Assembly: GCA_046349515.1 (NCBI GenBank)
Contig: JAXMCE010000004.1
Span: 1 to 64,000, forward strand
Direction of reading: 5' to 3'
DNA length: 64,000 nucleotides
Source of the DNA: JBGPGW01 sp046349515
GTDB lineage: Bacteria; Pseudomonadota; Alphaproteobacteria; CADEGL01
The notes under the pieces are model-generated. The model was not told the origin of the DNA. It made no database searches and saw only the letters and a program-made list of their open reading frames with translations. Both the position numbers and the translations under genes were made by a program. This document shows positions 52,858 to 62,310 of the stretch, one piece after another (within the stretch, counting starts at the first letter, position 1; each line of letters opens with the position of its first letter).

Positions 52858-54399
52858 CTAACCCCGCCGGAAAGCCCTGCTGACGTCAACCCTCTGGATC
52901 ACACCGAGCATGAGCGCCAGGCCTCCGAACATCGCAATCCCGCCTGCGACCAGCAAGGCCAGGGCCCCGATCTTCACGACGAGCGTTCCGCCGAGCGCGT
53001 CCGACAACGCGCCGGCCGCGAGCCACAGCGCCCCGCCCATGATCACGCTGCAGAGGACAATTCGCGGCAAGCGCCCGCGAAGACGGGCATCGATCGTCAG
53101 TTCTTTTCGCCTCTGAAGCCGCCGGTAGAGGAGCGTGATGTTGAGCCAGGACGCGAGCACCGTCGCCAAAGCGATTCCCGCAAAGCCGATGACGAGGAAG
53201 AGCACGACGCTCAACACCGTATTGGCGAGCATGCTGACGATGGCAAAGCGAAACGGCGTCGTCGTGTCCTCGCGAGCGTAGTAGCTCGGCGTCAGCGCCT
53301 TGACCATGGCGAATGCCGGAAGCCCGAGACCGTATATTCCGAGGACGCGCGCGATCGCTTGGCTGTCCGTCGCCGCCATCGCGCCGCGTTCGAAGAGGAC
53401 GCTCACGATGGGCCCGGGAATGACCATGAGCGCGACGGCCGCCGGTATCGTCAGCAAGAGGACAAACTCGATGCCGCGATTGGCGGCGGCCATGGCCAGC
53501 TCGGCCTGGCCCGAGCGCAAGCGGCGCGTCAGCTCCGGCAGGAGAACGACACCCGCCGCCGTCGCGATGACGGCAAGGGGCAACTGATAGATGCGATCCG
53601 CGTAGTAGAGATAGGACACGGCGCTGCTTTGCCAGGACGCGATCTGCGTTCCGATGACGAGGTTGATCTGCATCACGCCGGATCCGATGACGCCCGGCAC
53701 CATCAGCCGCAGCAGCCGCCTCACCTCCGGCGTCAGCCTCGGCCAACGGAGGTGCAAGTCGATTCCGGCACGGTGGCAGGCAAAGGCCATCCACATAAGC
53801 TGCCCCACCCCTGCGACCGTCATGGCGGATGCGAGTACTTCGCCGTGTCGGCTCGTGAACGGCGCCACGAACACAAGCGCCGCGATCATGACGATGTTGA
53901 GTAAAATGGGCGCCGCCGCCGCATGCCCATAACGGTGGAGCGTGTTGAGGATGCCGCCCTGGAGCGCCGTCAGCGACACGAAGAGGAGGTAGGGAAAGGT
54001 GATCTGGCTGAGGAGGACGGCAAGCGCGAATTTCACCGGGTCGGAGGCGAAACCGCCCGCGAGAAGATAGATCAGCCAGGGCATGCCCGCTTGGGCGATA
54101 GCCGTGAAGGCCAGCAGCACCGTCATCATGACCGAGAGGACGTCCTCGGAGAATCGATGCGCAGGCTCGGGGCCCCTGCTCTCCAAACTCCCGCCATAAA
54201 GCGGCACAAAGGCCGCGTTGAAGGCGCCTTCCGCGAAAAGACTACGGAAGAGATTGGGCAGGCGTTGCGAGACGAAGAATGCATCCGCCTCGAGCCCCGT
54301 ACCCATGAGGCGGGCGATCAGGATATCGCGGAAGAAGCCAAGCACCCGACTGGCCGAGGTATAGCCTCCAACCGTCGCGATCGATCGCAGGAGACTCAT
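52858..54399 (-). CDS. murJ: MurJ, lipid II flippase
   Basis: 513 residues with about 14 membrane segments. The MviN/MurJ signature at the start, T-V-G-G-Y-T-S-A-S-R-V-L-G-F-x-R-D, is clear, as is F-N-A-A-F-V-P. It moves lipid II across the inner membrane for wall synthesis, which fits its place near the mreBCD-mrdA-rodA operon. It is transcribed in the same direction as leuA with 255 bases before the leader. Confidence 0.96.
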   Translation of the reverse strand: MSLLRSIATVGGYTSASRVLGFFRDILIARLMGTGLEADAFFVSQRLPNLFRSLFAEGAFNAAFVPLYGGSLESRGPEPAHRFSEDVLSVMMTVLLAFTAIAQAGMPWLIYLLAGGFASDPVKFALAVLLSQITFPYLLFVSLTALQGGILNTLHRYGHAAAAPILLNIVMIAALVFVAPFTSRHGEVLASAMTVAGVGQLMWMAFACHRAGIDLHLRWPRLTPEVRRLLRLMVPGVIGSGVMQINLVIGTQIASWQSSAVSYLYYADRIYQLPLAVIATAAGVVLLPELTRRLRSGQAELAMAAANRGIEFVLLLTIPAAVALMVIPGPIVSVLFERGAMAATDSQAIARVLGIYGLGLPAFAMVKALTPSYYAREDTTTPFRFAIVSMLANTVLSVVLFLVIGFAGIALATVLASWLNITLLYRRLQRRKELTIDARLRGRLPRIVLCSVIMGGALWLAAGALSDALGGTLVVKIGALALLVAGGIAMFGGLALMLGVIQRVDVSRAFRRG

Positions 54400-54565
54400 C
54401 GGCGAGATCCCAAGATGCCCTCTACGCGTACGGCTGCTCGTCGCGTCCGAGCTATCGCAAACCGCGACGCTCGCGCCAAGTCAAATCATCGCGGATGGCG
54501 GCCGGACCGGGGCCAATGTTTCGATGAAAGGTGGCAACGGCAAGGCGCACTTGCGCCGGCCGACC

Positions 54566-56035
54566 TCAGAAGAGGTACTGAATTCCCAGCTGGATGCGGC
54601 TGGCTTCCCCGCTCTTCTGCGTACCCGGAGCCGCGCGGGCGAGGTAACGCCAGCCATGCATCACTTCGAAGCCGATGTTCACGCGGCTGACAGGCGTCCA
54701 GAACAAATTGCCCGCGGCACTTTGGATGTTGCGATTGAGGCCGTTGGCACCGGCGCCGAGGCGGGCCACGTCGACGTCCGCATGCATGTATCCGAAGATC
54801 AGGTTCGAATGGAGCGTCGAGGTCCACCAATGCGTGAATTGCCCCCACCCGCCGAAGACAGTGTTGAGAGTCGCGTCGGCGCCGCAACCGGGCACGAATG
54901 TCACCGTTGGGCTCGTGGCACACGTCACGTTGAGCTCCGGTGAGCCACCGATCGTGGTCCGCACGTAACGGCCAAGGCCGGGGCCGTAGTTCACATTGAA
55001 TTTGAAGGTATCCTTGCCCCAGAGGTTGGCCGTGGCGCCGACATGGCCGCCCCCGCCCCAAAGACTGTCGTGATCGCCGCGCCCGTCGTTATATTCGAAA
55101 CGCCGCAAGACCCCCGAAAGGTTGATCGCTCCCCAACTTGCCCGGTGCCGCAGCCGCGCGATCACGTCCGGCGCGCGGTCGACGAAGTTGGTGTTGCGGA
55201 TGGCGGGATTGGGCGTCGCCAGCATCGTCTCGGGATTCTCGATCGAGACATCGAGGCCGACATCGGGGCGCAGCTGATGGGTATAGCGGATCTGCGCTTG
55301 ACGAACGTTCGAATCACCCGCCGGTCCGAAATTGTCGACCATTTCGGTGAAGGTGTCGGCGTCCATGAAGGTCGACTGCCGCTGCCCGCCGAGGACGGGA
55401 CCGAGGACGCCCCATGCCTCGCGGATGCGCATCAAATCCGAGTTGGAGAATCGCTCGTTACCGGGCGTGAAGAAGAAATCGCCCTCGATCCGCGTCTGCA
55501 GGAGCCCCCAATCCGTCGGCGTATGGGTCTCGAACCGAATGCGTGACTGCCGCGCATGCATGCGGAAATCGCTACCCTGGCCCGATGCGACGGAGCCATC
55601 GACGGGAATCGAAGAAAGAGTGAACTCATCGCCCATAGGCTGACCGCCCGGATTGCCCTCGGCCCCGCCGGGCGAGGCATGGGGCCGGCCGACCGTGTAG
55701 AACGTGTCGACTTTCACGAATCCACTGAAGCTGATCGACGTATCCGTGCCTGGTAATTTCCACGAACCAGGAAATGCGCCCGCCGTCACGGCCTGAGCGG
55801 GGGCCGTCTGTTCCTTGGCGACCGCCGCCTGCCCCGCCTCGAGCGCTTCCAGCTGCCCCTTCAGCCGATCGAGCCGCGCCTGGAGCGCCATGATCTCGTC
55901 ATCGCTCCCCTCGGCGGCGGCTAGCGGGCCGGCCATGAGCGCGCCTGCCGCGACCGAGACCCAAAGCCCGCGCCACTTGGAAAGATAGCGCGACGGCAAG
56001 TCCGATTTGTTGGTGGCAGGAGGTCCTACCCGCAT
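54566..56035 (-). CDS. DcaP-family outer-membrane porin
   Basis: 489 residues with GGGAG about 7 bases before the ATG. The layout matches DcaP-like trimeric porins: a signal region, a periplasmic coiled coil (M-A-L-Q-A-R-L-D-R-L-K), then a 16-strand-type beta barrel beginning with F-S-G-F-V-K-V-D-T and ending in the aromatic C terminus Q-L-G-I-Q-Y-L-F. Relatives take up dicarboxylates and other small anions. A link to the neighbouring catabolic or molybdate genes is possible but not shown. Confidence 0.85.
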   Translation of the reverse strand: MRVGPPATNKSDLPSRYLSKWRGLWVSVAAGALMAGPLAAAEGSDDEIMALQARLDRLKGQLEALEAGQAAVAKEQTAPAQAVTAGAFPGSWKLPGTDTSISFSGFVKVDTFYTVGRPHASPGGAEGNPGGQPMGDEFTLSSIPVDGSVASGQGSDFRMHARQSRIRFETHTPTDWGLLQTRIEGDFFFTPGNERFSNSDLMRIREAWGVLGPVLGGQRQSTFMDADTFTEMVDNFGPAGDSNVRQAQIRYTHQLRPDVGLDVSIENPETMLATPNPAIRNTNFVDRAPDVIARLRHRASWGAINLSGVLRRFEYNDGRGDHDSLWGGGGHVGATANLWGKDTFKFNVNYGPGLGRYVRTTIGGSPELNVTCATSPTVTFVPGCGADATLNTVFGGWGQFTHWWTSTLHSNLIFGYMHADVDVARLGAGANGLNRNIQSAAGNLFWTPVSRVNIGFEVMHGWRYLARAAPGTQKSGEASRIQLGIQYLF

Positions 56036-56362
56036 TGGTCTCTCCCTTGCCCTTTATTAGAGGGCAAGACGCGCCCCTCGTACTTGACCGCAATCAATCC
56101 CCTCAAGACTCACACACGCCAGCAACGGTCGAACAATGGCGACAGACATCGGTTTTCCTCCTCGACGAATTCCTCGGCCGGCCGCACTGGCCATTGGATT
56201 CGGCGATGGAACCGTAATCGCGCCCCAGAACGGACACGGGTTTTGCTTGCCGGGAGATGGCTATCGTTATATCTAACCGTATATATCCATCTCTTGCACG
56301 CCGACCGGATGACGTTGCGACGAACAAGATCACCGCGGGTCCAGTCCTGGACGGGAGCCCCG
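56036..56362. other. Divergent intergenic region between the porin and modA
   Basis: Its main element is the Mo-box at 56263-56288. The rest holds no gene. The frame of modA stays open upstream, but that part crosses the Mo-box and shows no coding bias. Confidence 0.5.
56263..56288. promoter_or_regulatory. Mo-box: ModE binding site upstream of modABC
   Basis: CGTTATAT (56265-56272) and ATATATCC (56281-56288) form an imperfect inverted repeat in the style of the ModE operator (CGTTATAT, spacer, ATATAACG). It ends 74 bases before the chosen modA ATG. ModE with molybdate bound would repress modABC here. A modE-like gene follows the operon. Confidence 0.7.
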
Positions 56363-57115
56363 ATGGCACTTTTCTGCGCGACCATGGCGGCTTTGGCTCT
56401 TTCTGTTGCGCCGGCTCACGGCGACGTTCTCGTCTTCGCCGCGTCAAGCCTCAAAGAGGTGATCGACGCGGCTGCGAGCGACTTTGCAAGCATGGAGGGA
56501 GAGCGAATCGTCACCTCGTATGCGGCAAGTTCAGCTCTCGCCAAACAGATCGAAAGCGGAGCCCCGGCCGATCTTTTCATCTCGGCCGATCGCGAGTGGA
56601 TGGACTATCTCGCTGATCGTAAGCGCATCGTCCCCGCGACCCGCACCAATCTGGCAGGCAACAGATTGGTTCTCATCGCACCCAACGGCAGCAACATCAC
56701 CGCGAGGATTGCGCCTGGCTTCCCTCTGGCGTCGTTGCTGGGACGCGGTCGCCTTGCCATCGCAGATCCGGACTACGTTCCGGCGGGGCGCTACGCGCGA
56801 ACCGCATTGGAGCGGCTCGGCGTCTGGGCAACGGTCGCACATAAGCTCGCACCGGCCGAAAACGTCCGCACGGCCTTGACCTTCGTCGCACGGGGAGAGG
56901 CCGCTCTCGGTATCGTCTATCGGACGGACGCCCTTGCCGAGACAACCGTTAAAGTCGTTGATACGTTTTCCGCGGACACCCATGCCCCAATCATCTATCC
57001 GGCCGCCTTGACCAGCAGAACAGCGAAGCCTGCCGCCGCCGCGTTCCTGGCCTATCTGAAGTCACCCAAAGGTCAGGCGACGTTCGTGCGCTTTGGCTTC
57101 ACGCATGCGGAGTAG
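56363..57115 (+). CDS. modA: Molybdate ABC transporter, periplasmic binding protein
   Basis: 250 residues from ATG 56363, preferred because GGGAG lies 6 bases upstream. ATG 56309 is in frame but has no such site and would sit next to the Mo-box. A signal peptide ends in A-H-G, and the mature start D-V-L-V-F-A-A-S-S-L-K-E-V is the ModA signature with the Ser ligand. Later A-D-P-D-Y-V-P-A-G-R-Y and G-I-V-Y-R-T-D also match. It binds molybdate or tungstate in the periplasm. Confidence 0.95.
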   Translation: MALFCATMAALALSVAPAHGDVLVFAASSLKEVIDAAASDFASMEGERIVTSYAASSALAKQIESGAPADLFISADREWMDYLADRKRIVPATRTNLAGNRLVLIAPNGSNITARIAPGFPLASLLGRGRLAIADPDYVPAGRYARTALERLGVWATVAHKLAPAENVRTALTFVARGEAALGIVYRTDALAETTVKVVDTFSADTHAPIIYPAALTSRTAKPAAAAFLAYLKSPKGQATFVRFGFTHAE

Positions 57116-57118
57116 GGC

Positions 57119-57820
57119 GTGCTCGCGTTGACCCCCGTCGAAGCCGAAGCGCTCACGCTCAGTCTACGTGTCGCGTGCTGGGCCGTCGCGGCCAGCTTGC
57201 CGCTCGGAATTCTCGTTGCCGTTGTGCTGACGCGCGTCGAATTCCCGGGCCGCGCCCTCGTGAGCGGACTTGTCCACCTCCCGCTCGTTCTGCCGCCGGT
57301 TGTCACCGGCTACGCGTTGCTGCTGCTCTTGGGCCGCCACGGCCCTCTCGGTGCCTGGCTCGAGTCTAGCCTCGACGTCGTTGTCGCCTTTCGCTGGACC
57401 GGTGCCGCGATCGCGTCGGCTGTGATGGGATTCCCCCTGATGGTCCGCGCCATTCGCCTATCGCTCGAGTCCGTCGACCGCCGACTCGAGTCGGCCGCGC
57501 AAACACTCGGCGCCAATCGCGCCTGGACGTTCCTCGCGGTCACCCTGCCATTGATGCTCCCGGGTGTCATCGCCGGCGCCATCCTTGCCTTCGCCAAGAG
57601 CCTCGGCGAGTTCGGGGCGACCATTACGTTCGTCTCGAACATTCCTGGCGAGACGCGCACCCTTCCCAATGCCATCTACACCTACACCCAAGTGCCCGGC
57701 GGTGAGCGGGAGGCCCTGCGCCTCTGTCTCCTCGCGGTCGCGCTCTCGATGGCCGCCCTTCTTGCGTCTGAAATCATGGCCCGCTTCGTTGGCCGGCGCA
57801 CGCAGCCCGATGTCGGTTGA
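57119..57820 (+). CDS. modB: Molybdate ABC transporter permease
   Basis: 233 residues, five to six membrane segments, started at a GTG 3 bases after modA. The permease EAA motif E-S-A-A-Q-T-L-G-A-N-R-A-W-T-F is intact, as is F-A-K-S-L-G-E-F-G-A-T. It overlaps modC by 11 bases, which indicates coupling. Confidence 0.95.
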   Translation: MLALTPVEAEALTLSLRVACWAVAASLPLGILVAVVLTRVEFPGRALVSGLVHLPLVLPPVVTGYALLLLLGRHGPLGAWLESSLDVVVAFRWTGAAIASAVMGFPLMVRAIRLSLESVDRRLESAAQTLGANRAWTFLAVTLPLMLPGVIAGAILAFAKSLGEFGATITFVSNIPGETRTLPNAIYTYTQVPGGEREALRLCLLAVALSMAALLASEIMARFVGRRTQPDVG

Positions 57821-58910
57821 GATTTCCATCGCGCGCCGGCTCGGCGATTTTCATCTCGACGTGACATTTGCGTGCGGCGCCGGGGTCACGGCGCTCTTCG
57901 GTCAATCCGGCGCGGGTAAGACTTCTGTGATCAACATGATCGCCGGCCTCATCAGGCCCGATCGCGGCCGCATCGTCGTGGACGGGCGCGTTCTTTTCGA
58001 TTCCGACAAGCACATCGACATCCCGTCGCACCTACGGCGTGTGGGCTACGTGTTCCAGGAAGGACGGCTCTTCCCCCATCTGACCGTCCGGCAGAATCTC
58101 CTGTTCGGACGCTGGTTCAACGGAGGCGAGTCTCCGCTGCATTCGCTCGACTCCGCGGTGTCCCTGCTCGGCCTCGAGCGACTTCTGTCCCGACGGCCTT
58201 CGACGCTGTCCGGCGGAGAGAAGCAAAGAGTGGCGATCGGCCGCGCCCTCCTCGCCGGCCCGCGCATTCTCCTCATGGACGAGCCCCTGGCGTCGTTGGA
58301 TGCCGCGCGCAGGGCGGAAATCATGCCGGCCATCGAACGCCTGCGCGACGACGGACGCCTCCCGATCCTCTACGTCAGCCACGCCCTCGACGAGGTGGCG
58401 CGCCTCGCCGATTCGTTGGTGCTCATGGCCGAAGGCCGCGTCACCGCGACCGGGCGCGTTGAGGATGTCCTCGCGCGCCTCGATTTGCCCTCATTGACCG
58501 AGCGGTACGAAGCCGGCGCGATTCTGCGTGCGCGTATCGCCGAGCAGGACGACCGGTATGCTTTGACCACTCTCGCCTTTCCCGGTGGCGCGCTGCGCGT
58601 TCCGCGAATCGACAAGCCGATCGGCTCCGCCCTGCGCGTGCGTCTTCATGCCCGCGACATCGCGATCAGCACGAAACCGCCCGAGGGGCTCAGCGTCCTC
58701 AACGTCCTCAAGGGGCGCATCACGGGCATTTCGGCGGAACACGGGCCATCCGTCGAGCTCAGCCTGGCGGTCGGCGCTGCCACGATCCTCGCGCGCGTGA
58801 CGAGATTCTCGCGGGAGTCGCTCGATCTCCAGGTAGGTCAAGAGGTCTATGCTCTCGTCAAGAGCGTCGCGTTCGCCGCTCGGGATGATGTCGCGGACGA
58901 GCCCGGTTAG
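57810..58910 (+). CDS. modC: Molybdate ABC transporter ATPase with C-terminal Mop domain
   Basis: 366 residues from ATG 57810. Walker A is G-Q-S-G-A-G-K-T-S, the ABC signature is L-S-G-G-E-K-Q-R-V and Walker B is I-L-L-M-D-E-P-L. After about residue 295 a TOBE/Mop domain follows (V-L-K-G-R-I-T-G-I), which binds molybdate. The last 53 bases overlap the convergent modE-like gene. Confidence 0.96.
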   Translation: MSVEISIARRLGDFHLDVTFACGAGVTALFGQSGAGKTSVINMIAGLIRPDRGRIVVDGRVLFDSDKHIDIPSHLRRVGYVFQEGRLFPHLTVRQNLLFGRWFNGGESPLHSLDSAVSLLGLERLLSRRPSTLSGGEKQRVAIGRALLAGPRILLMDEPLASLDAARRAEIMPAIERLRDDGRLPILYVSHALDEVARLADSLVLMAEGRVTATGRVEDVLARLDLPSLTERYEAGAILRARIAEQDDRYALTTLAFPGGALRVPRIDKPIGSALRVRLHARDIAISTKPPEGLSVLNVLKGRITGISAEHGPSVELSLAVGAATILARVTRFSRESLDLQVGQEVYALVKSVAFAARDDVADEPG

Positions 58911-59289
58911 AGGGCCGAGGGGCGCGCTGGCGCGAGGAACCGCCACTGCGCTCGCGTATGGCCGCGTTGTCGAGTGCGGCAAGATGCCGCGCCATCGCTC
59001 GCTCCGCCGCCCGTTCCATATCGCGATAGCGTTTGATGATTTCGACGCCAAGTCGCGTCAGCGTCGCGCCACCACCGTGTGATCCCCCGGTACTCGCGCT
59101 GACGACTGGGCGGCCGAAGCACTTGTTGAGCGCGTCGATCAGCAGCCACGCGCGTCGGTACGACATGCGCATGGCGCGTGCGGCAGCGGAGATCGATCCG
59201 CTGTCACCGATATGTTCAAGCAATCGGACCTTGCCTGGTCCAATCGCTCCTGCCGGCCCGAGGTCGATGCGTAGGAAGACGCGTGCCAC
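58858..59289 (-). CDS. ModE-type regulator, DNA-binding domain only
   Basis: 143 residues. The N-terminal winged helix (I-G-P-G-K-V-R-L-L-E-H-I, S-I-S-A-A-A-R-A-M-R-M-S-Y-R-R-A-W) is the ModE/LysR-type HTH. E. coli ModE has about 262 residues with two Mop domains. Here they are missing and the protein ends in a basic tail. It therefore cannot sense molybdate through its own Mop domain and may need another partner or read only DNA. It faces modC. Confidence 0.85.
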   Translation of the reverse strand: MARVFLRIDLGPAGAIGPGKVRLLEHIGDSGSISAAARAMRMSYRRAWLLIDALNKCFGRPVVSASTGGSHGGGATLTRLGVEIIKRYRDMERAAERAMARHLAALDNAAIRERSGGSSRQRAPRPSNRARPRHHPERRTRRS

Positions 59290-59478
59290 GACGGAAGTGT
59301 AAGCTCAAGCCTGGACGCGTCCAAGCGAAAGGCCCCGGGGAGAACGGGTGCGCGTACTGGATTGATGCATCCTTGGAGCCCTTGCATCGACCGGAGTTCG
59401 CCTTAGCTGACGCCCAGCAGGTCTCCAAGGATACCGGAACCGATGGATCAATCGGGATGTGCCCGATCAGGAGCGAGA

Positions 59479-60678
59479 ATGTCGAGCCCCGGCACAAACC
59501 GCATCGCAGAATGCCGCCTCACCGATTGGCTCATCGGACAAGGCCCCGCTGCAGCCGATGTGGGTGCGCTGCTTGCCGAACTCGGTGAGAGGTTGAACGC
59601 CGAAGGTGTCCCGCTTGCCCGGTCGACGACCCATGTCCTCACGCTTCATCCCCAGTTTCGCGGCGTCATGCGTCTCTGGAAGCGAGGCCAGGGCACGCGA
59701 GAGATTCGACCAGAGCACGGATCCGATATCGCGCCGTCCTACCATGGCAGTCCGCTCGAATTTGTGCGCAAGACGGGCCGATGGCTCGAGCGGCGCCTTG
59801 AGCCAGGTTCAGAGAACGATTTCCCCATGTTCGCCGAACTCATGGCCGAGGGCTTGACCCATTACGTCATGGCCCCTTTGCCCTTCGCCGATGGAACAAC
59901 CAACGCCGTGTCGTGGGCGAGCGACCATCGGGACGGATTCGAGCCAAGCCACATGGCGCTGCTCCGCGCGATCGTGCCGGCCTTCAGCGCCATCCTCCAA
60001 TTGAAGGCCATTCAGCGTGTTTCAGCCGAACTTCTTCGCGTCTATGTCGGGGCCGAGCCCGCGGAACGTATCCTGCGCGGATCGGTCCGCCGCGGCGACA
60101 CGGCGCGGATCACGGCCGCCATCCTCATGAGCGATCTTCGCGGCTACACGCGCTGGACCGAAGCGCTCCCCGAATCCGACGTCATCGCCCTCCTCAATGA
60201 CTATTACGATTGCGTGCTGCCGCCCGTGCGGGAGCGAGGGGGCGAGATCCTGAAGTTCATCGGCGACGGCGTGCTGGCGATCTTCGAAGACACGCGCGCC
60301 GGCTCTCCGGCTGCCGCTTGTGCCGCGGCGCTCGCCGCCGCCGAAGACGTACACCGGCTGCTCTTGGAGCTTGCCCGCTCGCGGGAGAAAGCCCATCAGG
60401 CGCCGCTGGCCGGGGGCATCGCGCTCCACCGGGGCCAGCTCATCTACGGCAATGTCGGATCCGGCGATCGCCTCGACTTCACCGTCATCGGCCGCGACGT
60501 CAACCTCACGAGCCGAATCGAGCGACTCTGCGGCCCTCTCGAGCGTCGCGTTCTCATGTCCGAAGCTTTCGCAAACGCCGTGCCGTCGCCCTGCTTCGAA
60601 CTCGGCAGCTTCACGCTCAAGGGACTTGCCGAACCGATTCGACTGTTCACGGCAGAGGATGGCGGCCTTGCCACGTGA
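59479..60678 (+). CDS. Class III adenylate cyclase
   Basis: 399 residues from ATG 59479, with AGGAG 5 bases upstream. The N-terminal half is a sensor-like domain of unknown type. The C-terminal cyclase domain has the two metal Asp in L-M-S-D-L-R-G-Y-T-R and G-D-G-V-L-A-I-F, and the Lys and Asp that set ATP specificity (E-I-L-K-F-I-G-D-G, G-R-D-V-N-L-T-S-R). cAMP as product is therefore likely. It is cytosolic with no membrane segment. The signal is unknown. The convergent neighbour is a phytanoyl-CoA dioxygenase gene. Confidence 0.9.
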   Translation: MSSPGTNRIAECRLTDWLIGQGPAAADVGALLAELGERLNAEGVPLARSTTHVLTLHPQFRGVMRLWKRGQGTREIRPEHGSDIAPSYHGSPLEFVRKTGRWLERRLEPGSENDFPMFAELMAEGLTHYVMAPLPFADGTTNAVSWASDHRDGFEPSHMALLRAIVPAFSAILQLKAIQRVSAELLRVYVGAEPAERILRGSVRRGDTARITAAILMSDLRGYTRWTEALPESDVIALLNDYYDCVLPPVRERGGEILKFIGDGVLAIFEDTRAGSPAAACAAALAAAEDVHRLLLELARSREKAHQAPLAGGIALHRGQLIYGNVGSGDRLDFTVIGRDVNLTSRIERLCGPLERRVLMSEAFANAVPSPCFELGSFTLKGLAEPIRLFTAEDGGLAT

Positions 60679-60699
60679 AGACCCGGCCGCCTCACCTCA

Positions 60700-61632
60700 C
60701 TAGTGGGACTGCTTCAACTCTCCCACCTCGCCTTCCCGACGCTCGATGAATTCCACCGTGTGGTCGTCGATCCCGCCATAGGTCGACCACACTTTAAGGC
60801 CGAGGAGCGCCCTCAACCTGGGGGAAGCACGCTCGATGACCGCCGCATGCGTACCAACGGGGAAGTTCGTCAACTGGCGGAACATGGGACCGCAATAGGT
60901 CGCCGTGATGCCGATGCGGTGCTGCTCGGTTCGATTGACCCCGGCCGCATGCCACGTCCGTCCTTCGAAGATGACCGCCGAGCCCGCAGGTCCTTCGGCC
61001 GCGACCGTCTCGACAGGGTGGGGAATCGCCTGGTCGGGCTGCCAGCCGGACAGGTGGCTCCCCGGCACGACCCGCGTGCCGCCGTTCTCGTCCGTGAAAT
61101 CCGTGACCATGTACATGACGTTGACCACGCCGGGCGGCCAGACTGGCCCCTCGGCACGTCCTTCCGGCCCCATCGGCACGGTCGAGCGCGTGATGTCACC
61201 GACCCGTGCATAGTGCGAATCCGCCTTGGCCGGAAACGGCAGCCACCATTGGTCACAGTGGAGCGGCATGAGCTTGCCGCCCTTCCGCACGAAATGGGCC
61301 TCAAGGACGGACAGCAGATAGTCCTTGCCGAGCACATGGCCGACGAATTCGAGCGTTCTCGGATTCTCGGCGATTTCTCCGAACACCGCGCCCTTATTGA
61401 TGAGCATGGTGACCCACTGGTTCACCTGGTCGTAGTGCTGGACCGCTCGACGCTCGATGCCTTGCGCGCGCTCGGCCGCGAACTGTTCCTCGACGCGTGA
61501 GCGGACAGCCGTCAACTGCGCCGGGGTCAGCGCATCGGCGAGGATTCCATAGCCGAAAGTGTCGATGTCGGCCTTGAGGCGGGCAGAATCTTTGGTTGGA
61601 CGCGGCCGATTGGCCGCCGACAGGTCGATCAT
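60700..61632 (-). CDS. Phytanoyl-CoA dioxygenase (PhyH) family Fe(II)/2-oxoglutarate oxygenase
   Basis: 310 residues. The facial triad is visible: H-C-D in M-P-L-H-C-D-Q-W-W and the distal His in R-T-W-H-A-A-G-V-N. The Arg for 2-oxoglutarate is in H-R-I-G-I-T. AAAAGG is at a good distance before the ATG. It would hydroxylate an unactivated carbon. It is divergent from a tetR-type gene across a 16-base palindrome, so it is probably the repressor's target. The substrate is unknown. Confidence 0.88.
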   Translation of the reverse strand: MIDLSAANRPRPTKDSARLKADIDTFGYGILADALTPAQLTAVRSRVEEQFAAERAQGIERRAVQHYDQVNQWVTMLINKGAVFGEIAENPRTLEFVGHVLGKDYLLSVLEAHFVRKGGKLMPLHCDQWWLPFPAKADSHYARVGDITRSTVPMGPEGRAEGPVWPPGVVNVMYMVTDFTDENGGTRVVPGSHLSGWQPDQAIPHPVETVAAEGPAGSAVIFEGRTWHAAGVNRTEQHRIGITATYCGPMFRQLTNFPVGTHAAVIERASPRLRALLGLKVWSTYGGIDDHTVEFIERREGEVGELKQSH

Positions 61633-61646
61633 AAATATGTCCTTTT

Positions 61647-61662
61647 TAGGTCGAACGACCTA
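61647..61662. promoter_or_regulatory. TetR-type operator between the dioxygenase and tetR-family genes
   Basis: TAGGTCG-AA-CGACCTA is an inverted repeat with perfect 7-bp arms. It lies between the two divergent start codons (61632 and 61678), 15 bases from each, the classical position for autoregulation and repression of the divergent gene. Confidence 0.75.
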
Positions 61663-61677
61663 TTATTGGGACGCGCC

Positions 61678-62310
61678 ATGCCGCCGTCAAGCCACCCCAT
61701 TCCACCCGCTCGTTCGGCATCCGCCAAGGGACGCCGAACATCGGAGTCTATCCTCGCCACGGCGCTTAAGATCATGGGCGAGGAAGGTTATGCGAACCTG
61801 ACCATCGGCCGGATCGCGGCGGCCACCGGCATGCGCAAAGGCAATCTCCAGTACCACTTCCCGAGCAAGCCGGGATTGCTGCGCGCCGTACTGCGCTTCC
61901 AGGTCGATCGCCAAAAAGAGAGTTGGGCGGCTGCCTACGCCGTTGCGCCGCGCGAGCCTCTGGACTGCCTCAGATATATGATCCGCTACGAGCTCTCGCT
62001 CAACGCCGACGAGGTCGTCAAGGCGCGCGCCAAGGAGAAATGGGCCTTCGCCGCCCACGACGACGAAGGCCGCCGCATCGCGGCGGATTGGTACAGTTGG
62101 GTGGCCGAGCGCTATGCCGAGCTGATCGGCGCCATCGACGCAGCCGCCAATTCCCGGACGCGGCGCGTCCGCGCCGCCACGATGTATGCGCTGCTCGAAG
62201 GCTCGGCGCCTTATTTCGGCAAGACCGGGCGCGCCGCCGGCGCGATTCCGGGCCTCGGCCAAGGCCTCGAAACGGCGGCGTTGGCGATCGCCCGGGGGCT
62301 TGCGCGCTAG
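61678..62310 (+). CDS. TetR-family transcriptional regulator
   Basis: 210 residues from ATG 61678 (the frame is open a little upstream from a TTG). The helix-turn-helix is at about residues 20-65: L-T-I-G-R-I-A-A-A-T-G-M-R-K-G-N-L-Q-Y-H-F. The C-terminal ligand domain is typical of the family. It divergently controls the phytanoyl-CoA dioxygenase gene through the palindrome between them. It converges on ilvC with a 4-base overlap. Confidence 0.9.
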   Translation: MPPSSHPIPPARSASAKGRRTSESILATALKIMGEEGYANLTIGRIAAATGMRKGNLQYHFPSKPGLLRAVLRFQVDRQKESWAAAYAVAPREPLDCLRYMIRYELSLNADEVVKARAKEKWAFAAHDDEGRRIAADWYSWVAERYAELIGAIDAAANSRTRRVRAATMYALLEGSAPYFGKTGRAAGAIPGLGQGLETAALAIARGLAR

